NCBI RefSeq assembly: GCF_937870815.1
Contig: NZ_CALMZS010000138.1
Span: forward strand, 1-62,611
Length of the DNA stretch: 62,611 bases
Direction: 5' to 3'
DNA from: an uncultured Brevundimonas sp.
GTDB taxonomy: Bacteria; Pseudomonadota; Alphaproteobacteria; Caulobacterales; Caulobacteraceae
In this document: positions 56,530 to 62,611 of the stretch, one piece after another
Layout of the letters: each line of letters begins with the position of its first letter
How positions within the stretch are numbered: position 1 is the first letter of the stretch
Program-made: the position numbers and the translations under genes
Notes under the pieces: generated by a model
Database searches by the model: none
What the model was told of the DNA's origin: nothing
Seen by the model: only the letters and a program-made list of their open reading frames with translations

Positions 56530-57333
56530 ATGGCCGCCGATCGCACCGTGCTGGTGGATGGGGAGCCCGTTTCAGAGGGCGACCTGACCTATCTGGCGCT
56601 GGCGAACTACGGCGCCTACACCTCGTTCCGGGTCGAGCAGGGCGGCGTCCGCGGGCTGGATCTGCATCTGGCCCGCCTGGACGCCTCGGCGCTGGAGCTG
56701 TTCGGCGAGGGCGTGGGCGAGGCCCGTCTGCGTGAGCTGATGCGCTCGGCCGTGGACGGCCGGGGCGACTGCTGGCTGCGGGTCAGCCTGTTCTCGCCCG
56801 AGGTCTGGCCGCGCACGCCGAGCTGGACCGGCCGGCCGAAGGTGATGATCGGCGCCTTTCCGCCGCCGCCGCCGCTGGCGGAAAGCCTGCGGCTTCAGGT
56901 CCAGACCTATGGGCGGGAGGCGGCTCACCTGAAGCACACCGCCAATTTCGGCCTGATCCGCGCCCGGCGGCTGGCCCGCGCGGCCGGGTTCGACGACGCC
57001 GTGTTCGCCGACGGGGACGGACGGATTTCCGAGGGCAGCCTGTGGAATATCGGCTTCGTACGCGGCGGCGAGGTGATCTGGCCCGAGGCGCCGATGCTGA
57101 CGGGCGTCACCCTGACCCTGCTGCAGCGCGGTCTCGAGGCCCGCGGCGTCCCCGTCCGGGTCGAGCCGGTGCGGCTGGATGCCCTGCCCCGCTTCGACGG
57201 CGCCTTCATCTGCAACAGCGCCACGCCTGCCTGCCCGGTCGCCTCGATCGGCGACCAGACGTTCGATCCGGACGCCGTTCCGCTGGAAGCCCTGAAGGCG
57301 ATCTGGGCGTCGAACGCGCCGCAGCCGATCTAG
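56530..57333 (+). CDS. Class IV aminotransferase
   Basis: The 267-residue PLP enzyme has the fold-type IV order: YGAYTSFRVEQGGVRGLDLHL near residue 28, the PLP Lys in LKHTANFGL near 137, and the ISEGSLWNIGFV and LTGVTLTLLQRGL motifs downstream. It could be a D-amino-acid, branched-chain or aminodeoxychorismate-lyase type; the sequence does not decide. It starts 3 bp after gyrA and coaD follows, so the three are likely co-transcribed. Confidence 0.85.
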   Translation: MAADRTVLVDGEPVSEGDLTYLALANYGAYTSFRVEQGGVRGLDLHLARLDASALELFGEGVGEARLRELMRSAVDGRGDCWLRVSLFSPEVWPRTPSWTGRPKVMIGAFPPPPPLAESLRLQVQTYGREAAHLKHTANFGLIRARRLARAAGFDDAVFADGDGRISEGSLWNIGFVRGGEVIWPEAPMLTGVTLTLLQRGLEARGVPVRVEPVRLDALPRFDGAFICNSATPACPVASIGDQTFDPDAVPLEALKAIWASNAPQPI

Positions 57334-57382
57334 GCCGCTCCGGCCCCACCTGCTAAACCGCTGGAAAGGCGGGGAGGAACGC

Positions 57383-57865
57383 ATGCGCATCGGCCTGTAT
57401 CCAGGCACATTCGATCCGGTCACCAACGGGCATATGGACATCATCGGCCGGGCCGTGAAGCTGGTTGACCGCCTGGTCATCGGCGTGGCGCGCAACGACG
57501 ACAAGGGACCGCTGTTCACCACCGACGAACGGGTGGTCATGCTGCGCGCCGAGGTCGCCCATCTCGGGGCGAAGGTCGAGGTCCAGGCCTTCGACAGCCT
57601 GCTCATGCATTTCGCCGAGTCGCTGGACGCCAATATCATCGTCCGTGGCCTGCGCGCCGTCTCCGACTTCGAATACGAATTCCAGATGACGGCGATGAAC
57701 CAGCGCCTCAATGCCGACATCGAGACGGTCTTCCTGATGGCCGACCCGCGGCATCAGGCCATCGCCTCGCGGCTGGTCAAGGAGATCGCCCGGCTCGACG
57801 GGGCGATCGACAGTTTCGTCAGCCCCGCGGTCGCCCAGGCGGTGCGGGCCAAGGTCAAGGGATAG
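57383..57865 (+). CDS. coaD: Phosphopantetheine adenylyltransferase
   Basis: The 160-residue enzyme matches CoaD: GLYPGTFDPVTNGHMDII near residue 4 with the HxGH-type nucleotidyltransferase motif, IIVRGLRAVSDFEYEFQM near 88 and MADPRHQAIASRLVKEIA near 119. It adds AMP to 4'-phosphopantetheine in CoA synthesis. GGAGG precedes the ATG at 57383. A cyclophilin gene begins 7 bp after its stop. Confidence 0.97.
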   Translation: MRIGLYPGTFDPVTNGHMDIIGRAVKLVDRLVIGVARNDDKGPLFTTDERVVMLRAEVAHLGAKVEVQAFDSLLMHFAESLDANIIVRGLRAVSDFEYEFQMTAMNQRLNADIETVFLMADPRHQAIASRLVKEIARLDGAIDSFVSPAVAQAVRAKVKG

Positions 57866-57871
57866 TCCGTT

Positions 57872-58714
57872 TTGAAGATCGTCGCCGCCGCCCTTTCCCT
57901 CTCGTTGCTGGCCGTCGCGCCGGCCCCGGCGCAGACCGCCGCCGGCGTCCCCGAGTGGCGCGTGGTCGCTCCCGAGAACCTGCTCGTCATCGACACCGTC
58001 CACGGCCGCATCCTGGTCGAACTGGAGCCGCGGGTGGCGCCGCGGGCGGTCGACCGCGTCCGCACCCTGGCCGACCGGGGCTTCTACGACGGGCTGAAAT
58101 TCCATCGGGTGATCCCGGACTTCATGGCCCAGACCGGCGATCCCCAGGGCACGGGCCAGGGCGGCAGCGACCTGCCCGACCTGCCGGCGGAGTTCGAGTT
58201 CCGGCGCGGCCGGGACGCGGGCTTCGTGCCGGTCATGGCGACGCCCCGGGGCCAGGCGGGGATCGTCGGCTCGGTCCCGGTGCTGACCCAGCCGGACGCC
58301 CAGATGATGGTCACCGCCGACTTCAAGGCGGGGGCCCAGGGCCTGTTCTGCCCGGGCGTCGCCGGCATGGCGCGCGCCGACGCCGTCGACAGCGCCAACA
58401 GCCAGTTCTTCCTGATGACCGGTCCCAAGGACGAGCTGAACGGCCGCTATACGCCATTCGGCCGGGTGGTGTCCGGGATGGAGACGGTGCGCGCGCTCAA
58501 GGCGGGCGCCGAGGCCCGGAACGGCCAGGTGGACGATCCCGACCTGATGATCCGCGCCCGCACCGCGGCGGCCTTGCCCGAGGGCGAGCGGCCGGCCGTG
58601 CGGGTGGCGGCCGGGACGGCGCTGCAGGCCGAGGTCGAACGGGTGCGCGCCCGCCGCGGCGCCGCCTTCAGCGTGTGCGACGTGCAGCCGCCGGTCGAGA
58701 TCGTCGGAGGCTGA
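57872..58714 (+). CDS. Periplasmic cyclophilin-type peptidylprolyl isomerase (copy 1)
   Basis: The 280-residue protein has a signal peptide (residues 1-21, ending APAQT), then a cyclophilin domain: GRILVELEP, GFYDGLKFHRVIPDFMAQTGD with the catalytic Arg, and SANSQFFLMTG. It carries a C-terminal extension of about 80 residues ending in FSVCDVQPP. Cyclophilins isomerise X-Pro bonds of exported proteins. The start is TTG at 57872, directly after coaD. A second copy follows in tandem. Confidence 0.9.
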   Translation: MKIVAAALSLSLLAVAPAPAQTAAGVPEWRVVAPENLLVIDTVHGRILVELEPRVAPRAVDRVRTLADRGFYDGLKFHRVIPDFMAQTGDPQGTGQGGSDLPDLPAEFEFRRGRDAGFVPVMATPRGQAGIVGSVPVLTQPDAQMMVTADFKAGAQGLFCPGVAGMARADAVDSANSQFFLMTGPKDELNGRYTPFGRVVSGMETVRALKAGAEARNGQVDDPDLMIRARTAAALPEGERPAVRVAAGTALQAEVERVRARRGAAFSVCDVQPPVEIVGG

Positions 58715-58744
58715 GCCGCTGTCTGGATGCCCGGGGAGGACGCC

Positions 58745-59725
58745 ATGAAGTCGATTTCCGCCGCCGCGTGGCTGGCCGTCGCCCTGGCCGCCGCGCCCGC
58801 CGCGGCCCGGCAGGCCGACGCGCCGCCGCCGGCCGCGACCGCCGAGGCCGCGCCGGCCCCGGGCGAGTGGCGAACCGTTCCCGCCGAAAACCTTCTGGTC
58901 ATCGACACCACCAAGGGCCGCATCCTCGTTGAACTCGCTCCGGAGGCGGCCCCGCTGCACGTCGAGCGGATCAAGCTGCTGGCCCGGCGCGGCTTCTACG
59001 ACAATGTGCCGTGGCATCGGGTGATCGACGGGTTCATGGCCCAGACGGGCGACCCGCTGGGCAACGGCGAAGGCCAGAGCCCCTATCCCGACCTGGTCGG
59101 CGAATTCACCTTTCGACGCGACCCGTCCATGCCCTTCGCGTCCGCGGCCGAGCCGACCGGGGCGCGCCTGGGCTTCCTCCACGCCCTGCCGGTGCAGACC
59201 CAGCCCGATTCCGCCTTCGCCCAGACCGGAGACGGCAAGGTGCATGCATGGGGGCTGTACTGCGCCGGCGTCGCCGGCATGGCCCGCGACGTCGGCAACG
59301 ACACCGCCAACAGCCAGTTCTTCATCATGCGCCAGGCCTATCCGGCGCTGGACAAGCGCTACACGGTCTGGGGAATGACGGTGGACGGCCTGGAGGTGGT
59401 CCGGGCGCTGCAGGTCGGCGACGGCGAGAACGGCATGATGGCCCGGGCCCGGCCGGACTTCATGACCCGCGTCCGCGTGGCGGCCGACATCCCGGAGGAT
59501 GAACGGCCGGCGGCGCAGGTGCTGGCCGCCGACTCGTCCCGCTTCCGCGCCCTGGTGGACGAGACCCGCACGGCGCGGGGCGCGGATTTCTCGGTCTGCG
59601 ACGTGACCCTGCCGGTTCAGGTGACCAACCAGATCACCGCCGCCGGCGCCGGCGCCGCGGGCGGCGCTCCTCGCGCATCCTCTGCAGCAGCAGCCCCTCG
59701 CGCAGCCCCCGGTCGGCGACCCTGA
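58745..59725 (+). CDS. Periplasmic cyclophilin-type peptidylprolyl isomerase (copy 2)
   Basis: The 326-residue protein repeats the design of copy 1: signal peptide (about 1-25), VIDTTKGRILVELAP, GFYDNVPWHRVIDGFMAQTGD, TANSQFFIMR and the conserved tail FSVCDVTLPVQV. The two clearly arose by tandem duplication. After that tail about 30 Ala/Gly/Arg-rich residues continue into the antisense of ppx, giving a 92-bp convergent overlap; the ancestral stop was probably near 59634. GGGGAGGA lies upstream of the ATG at 58745. Confidence 0.9.
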   Translation: MKSISAAAWLAVALAAAPAAARQADAPPPAATAEAAPAPGEWRTVPAENLLVIDTTKGRILVELAPEAAPLHVERIKLLARRGFYDNVPWHRVIDGFMAQTGDPLGNGEGQSPYPDLVGEFTFRRDPSMPFASAAEPTGARLGFLHALPVQTQPDSAFAQTGDGKVHAWGLYCAGVAGMARDVGNDTANSQFFIMRQAYPALDKRYTVWGMTVDGLEVVRALQVGDGENGMMARARPDFMTRVRVAADIPEDERPAAQVLAADSSRFRALVDETRTARGADFSVCDVTLPVQVTNQITAAGAGAAGGAPRASSAAAAPRAAPGRRP

Positions 59726-60746
59726 CCCGTTCCGAGGGCCAGGCGCGCTGCACCGCCTCCATGATCGCCGCCCCGGCCAGCACCAGATCGGCGCGCTCTG
59801 GCCCGATGCACGATTCCGCGGCCCGCCCGGCCGGTCCCATCTCCAGCAGCCGGGCGGCGGCCCGCTCGCAGTCGCCGCGCGTCATCCACAGACCGTCGAC
59901 GAGGTTGCGCTGGTAGCGGCGCAGGCCCAGGTGGATGCCGGCCAGGCTGGTGATCGCGCCCGAGGTGCCGACGAGGTGCGCCCGACCGGCCTCGAACACC
60001 TGGCGCAGGTCGGGGTCGACCGGCGCCCGCGACAGGGCCCCGGCCATGTCGACGACCATGGCCTCATACCAGTCTTCGATGGAGGCAGGGGCCCCGGCCG
60101 CCGGCTCGGGGTGGCGTTCGGCGAGGGTGACCACGCCGATCGGCGCCGACATCCAGGCCTCGAGGGCGAAGGCGCCGTCGGTCCGTTTCAGCCAGCTCAG
60201 CTCGGTCGAGCCGCCCCCCACATCGACGACCAGCACCGCCTCGGCCGCGTTGTCGAACAGGTTGAGGCAGCCTTCCACGGCCAGCCGCGCCTCCTCGATC
60301 GGATCGATGATGCGGAGCCGCAGGCCGGTGCCCTCGCGGACCCGTTCGACGAAGGCGGCGCCGTTGTCGGCCTGGCGGCAGGCCTGGGTCGCGACGGCCA
60401 TCAGCCGGGCGGGGTCCACGCCCTTTCGGGCGACCCGCTCGCCGCACAGGACGAGAGCGCCGTAGGCCCGCTCCATGGCCGCTTCGTCGAGACGGCCCGT
60501 GCGCGACAGCCCCTCGCCGAGCCTGACGATGCGGCTGAACGAATCGACGACGCGGAAGCCGTCCCGGGCCGGCCGGGCGATCAGCAGGCGGCAGTTGTTG
60601 GTCCCGAGGTCGAGGGCCCCGTAGAGGGGCGGTTCCCGACCTGATGCGCCGGATCCGTCGGAGGCGCCGCCCCGGGCGCGCTGGCCGTCGGACTCTGAAC
60701 GCTGGGACCGGGAGACGCCCGCGGGCGCGTCGTCGGTCTCCGGCAT
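59634..60746 (-). CDS. ppx: Ppx/GppA-family phosphatase
   Basis: The 370-residue protein has the ASKHA fold of Ppx/GppA: ALDLGTNNCRLLI near residue 43, VVDVGGGSTELSW near 164, and GTSGAITSLAGIHLGL near 258. It hydrolyses polyphosphate or pppGpp. The N-terminal 35 residues are polar and unconserved, and the C-terminus ends in seven Arg, inside the overlap with cyclophilin copy 2. The ATG at 60746 is used; a GTG at 60761 is also possible. Confidence 0.9.
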   Translation of the reverse strand: MPETDDAPAGVSRSQRSESDGQRARGGASDGSGASGREPPLYGALDLGTNNCRLLIARPARDGFRVVDSFSRIVRLGEGLSRTGRLDEAAMERAYGALVLCGERVARKGVDPARLMAVATQACRQADNGAAFVERVREGTGLRLRIIDPIEEARLAVEGCLNLFDNAAEAVLVVDVGGGSTELSWLKRTDGAFALEAWMSAPIGVVTLAERHPEPAAGAPASIEDWYEAMVVDMAGALSRAPVDPDLRQVFEAGRAHLVGTSGAITSLAGIHLGLRRYQRNLVDGLWMTRGDCERAAARLLEMGPAGRAAESCIGPERADLVLAGAAIMEAVQRAWPSERVRVADRGLREGLLLQRMREERRPRRRRRRR

Positions 60747-60894
60747 GGGCCGAACTTTCACGGTGGGCGGTCCGATGCGGCGCCCGTCCCCGCCAACCTA
60801 GACCCGTCGCCTCGCTTCCGCCAAGGACAGGTGACGCGAAAATGAACGGGGCGGCGGTCATACTGCTCAGGTCGGCGGGCGCAATCTGCGGCCC

Positions 60895-61209
60895 ATGACC
60901 AATCCAGTCGTCGCAAGGTTCGGGCTCGGCCAGATCGTCCGCCACCGCGAGGCGGCCTTCCGCGGGGTGGTGATCGATGTCGATCCCGTGTTCGCCGGCA
61001 AGCCCGGCGACACGGGCGGCATCTCGCCGGACCAGCCCTTCTACCGGGTGCTGGCCCTGGGCGCGGAGGGCGGGTTCATCGCCTACGCCCCCGAGGACGC
61101 GCTCGAGCATGATCCCGAACTGGAGGCGGTCGCGCCCGAGGCCGAGGCCCGCTGGTTCACCGTCGACGACCAAGGTCGGCACGCGCCTCGCCCCCAGGCC
61201 ATCCACTGA
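60895..61209 (+). CDS. hspQ: Heat shock protein HspQ
   Basis: The 104-residue protein matches HspQ (YccV-like): ARFGLGQIVRHREAAFRGVV near residue 7, the PFYRVLA block and the late AYAPEDALE. HspQ is a hemimethylated-DNA-binding-like protein that controls proteolysis of DnaA and Lon substrates in E. coli. It lies about 80 bp before phhA, on the same strand. Confidence 0.92.
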   Translation: MTNPVVARFGLGQIVRHREAAFRGVVIDVDPVFAGKPGDTGGISPDQPFYRVLALGAEGGFIAYAPEDALEHDPELEAVAPEAEARWFTVDDQGRHAPRPQAIH

Positions 61210-61291
61210 CGCAAACTCTGGTGCGGGCGCGGGCGCGGGCCTAGATTGGCGGCAACGGGCCGCCAGAGCCCGCCGACAGCAGGAGCGCCCC

Positions 61292-62167
61292 ATGTCCGAT
61301 TTCGAGCATGTCTTCGCAACGCCGCCGGAGGGGGCGGCGGCCGACTGGACCATTCCCCAGAACTGGGCCGATTACACCGAGGTCGAGCACGCGACCTGGG
61401 ACACGCTCTACACCCGGCAGATGAAGATCCTGCCGGGCCGCGCCGCCGACGTGTTTCTCAAGGGGCTGACAGCGCTGGACCTGAACACGGGCGGCATTCC
61501 CGATTTCGAGGTGATGAATCCGAAGCTGCAGGCGCTGACCGGCTGGACCGTCGTCTGCGTGCCCGGCCTGGTGCCGGACGAGGTGTTCTTCGATCACCTG
61601 GCCAACCGGCGCTTCCCCTCGGGCCAGTTCATCCGCAGGCCGGAGCAGCTGGACTATCTGCAGGAGCCCGACATCTTCCATGATGTCTTCGGCCATGTGC
61701 CGATGCTGACCGACCCCGACTTCGCCGCCTATATGGAGGCCTATGGCAAGGGGGGGCAGCGGGCGGCGTCGCTGGGCATGCTGCGGAATCTGGCCCGGCT
61801 GTACTGGTACACGGTCGAGTTCGGCCTGATGCAGGACGACGGGGGGCTGCGCATCTTCGGCGCGGGCATCGCCTCCTCGGCCACCGAAAGCGTCTTCGCC
61901 CTGGAGGACCCGTCGCCGAACCGGCTGGGCTTCGACCTCGAGCGGGTCATGCGGACCCTGTACCGGATCGACGACTTCCAGCAGGTCTATTTCGTCATCG
62001 ACTCCATCGACCAGCTGAAGCGCGACACGCTGCAGGATTTCGGCCCCATCTACGACCGGCTGAAGGGCGCCGAAGACATCGCCATCGACGCCATCCTGCC
62101 GACCGACCGGGTGTTCACCCGCGGCACCCAGGCCTATGCGGCCCGGGGCGGGCGGTTCGCGGCCTAG
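61292..62167 (+). CDS. phhA: Phenylalanine 4-monooxygenase
   Basis: The 291-residue enzyme is a bacterial PheOH: DNWADYTEVEHATWDTLY-like start, iron-binding HDVFGHVPML near residue 132 with its two His, the Glu ligand further on near LYWYTVEFGLM, and GAGIASSATES. It uses tetrahydropterin and O2 to make tyrosine. AGGAG precedes the ATG at 61292. Pterin dehydratase is not beside it. Confidence 0.95.
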   Translation: MSDFEHVFATPPEGAAADWTIPQNWADYTEVEHATWDTLYTRQMKILPGRAADVFLKGLTALDLNTGGIPDFEVMNPKLQALTGWTVVCVPGLVPDEVFFDHLANRRFPSGQFIRRPEQLDYLQEPDIFHDVFGHVPMLTDPDFAAYMEAYGKGGQRAASLGMLRNLARLYWYTVEFGLMQDDGGLRIFGAGIASSATESVFALEDPSPNRLGFDLERVMRTLYRIDDFQQVYFVIDSIDQLKRDTLQDFGPIYDRLKGAEDIAIDAILPTDRVFTRGTQAYAARGGRFAA

Positions 62168-62176
62168 GTGTCGGGC

Positions 62177-62611
62177 TCAGGCCCGCTGGAACGGATAGAA
62201 GCCGCCGCCGAGACCGAGCAGGGCTGTCAGTTCGTCCAGCGCCCCGCGGCTCTCGTCCAGCAGGGCCGGGTCGGCGAGGTCGGCGGGGCTGAGCGTGTCC
62301 CGGTACCAGGTCGCCGCCCAGATCGACAGGCGGGCGTGCAGGTCGTCGGTCAGGCGCATGGCCGGATTGGTCGCGGTCAGCTCGTCCCCGGTCAGGGCGA
62401 CGCGCAGGCGCAGGCAGGCGGGCCCGCCGCCGTTGCGCATCGACTGGCGCACATCGACGTAGTCGATCCGGCCGATCGGTCCGTTGGAGGCGGCCAGTCC
62501 TTCCGCGACGGCCCGACTGCGGGCGTTGTCGCGGGTCTCGGTCGGGCAGATCAGGGTCAGGCGGTCCTCGCCGGGAATCCGCACCAGCATGGAGTTGAAC
62601 AGATAGCTGGA
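62177..62611 (-). CDS. astB: N-succinylarginine dihydrolase, C-terminal part
   Basis: The frame is open to the window edge and covers the last 144 residues. It opens SSYLFNSMLV and contains LTLICPTETRDNARS, RIDYVDVRQSMRNGGGPACLRLRV with the catalytic-site GGGPACLR, and a typical C-terminus. AstB is step 2 of arginine degradation by the succinyl route. The upstream part lies beyond 62611, so the start is not visible. It converges on phhA. Confidence 0.92.
   Translation of the reverse strand, partial: SSYLFNSMLVRIPGEDRLTLICPTETRDNARSRAVAEGLAASNGPIGRIDYVDVRQSMRNGGGPACLRLRVALTGDELTATNPAMRLTDDLHARLSIWAATWYRDTLSPADLADPALLDESRGALDELTALLGLGGGFYPFQRA

Overview
The window is a high-GC stretch of alphaproteobacterial chromosome, most likely from the Caulobacterales and probably Brevundimonas or a close relative. 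The taxonomic markers are rcdA (DUF1465), the DUF1013 cell-cycle regulator trcR, the gene order phoR-pstC-pstA-pstB-phoU-phoB, the alphaproteobacterial three-gene pnt transhydrogenase, and a GyrA with Ala and Met at the quinolone-contact positions. Placement is inferred from gene content only. Almost all of it is housekeeping chromosome; no rRNA operon, IS element, prophage or CRISPR array was seen.

Layout. 1-5 kb: small lipoprotein, CNNM/CorC membrane protein, tRNA-Trp, secE-nusG, rplK-rplA and a strong terminator. 4.6-7.4 kb: DUF1203 protein, M3 oligoendopeptidase, cytochrome oxidase subunit IV. 7.5-12.2 kb: the pnt operon, split by accessory genes: a REP-like inverted repeat with a DUF559 endonuclease-like gene, a small membrane protein, an MNT/HEPN toxin-antitoxin pair and a DUF4160/DUF2442 chimera. 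12.3-19 kb: WYL regulator, a RamB-like regulator divergent from isocitrate lyase, and an MHYT hybrid histidine kinase. 19-26.4 kb: M23 peptidase, GDSL autotransporter esterase, a SerB-SerA fusion, an SDR enzyme and divergent Hsp33. 26.4-30.2 kb: an orphan PilQ-like secretin and an S8 protease in AT-richer surroundings, then DUF805. 30.3-37.1 kb: the Pho regulon core with a Pho box before pstC. 37.2-41.6 kb: NatAB-type ABC exporter, rpsU with an apparent CTG start, COQ9, and an unassigned two-gene HEPN-like cassette. 41.6-46.9 kb: purEK, a GGDEF protein, a BrnT/HTH toxin-antitoxin module behind a perfect 21-bp palindrome, DUF465 proteins, ubiX and trcR. 47-51.6 kb: CVNH plus beta/gamma-crystallin protein, quinone oxidoreductase, rcdA, L,D-transpeptidase, rpmE. 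51.7-62.6 kb: ABC exporter, gyrA, class IV aminotransferase, coaD, two tandem cyclophilins, Ppx/GppA, hspQ, phenylalanine hydroxylase, and the end of astB.

How the genes work together. Several clusters are coherent: translation and transcription (secE/nusG/rplKA), phosphate sensing and uptake (phoR-pst-phoU-phoB; pstS is not in the window), glyoxylate entry (aceA with its divergent regulator), purine synthesis (purEK), and ubiquinone-related genes (ubiX, COQ9). The accessory layer is mostly small toxin-antitoxin-like modules placed inside or beside housekeeping operons. The best leads for something undescribed are the HEPN-like cassette at 40797-41596, the repeatedly invaded pnt operon, the SerB-SerA fusion, the orphan secretin with its protease neighbour, and the CVNH-crystallin secreted protein.
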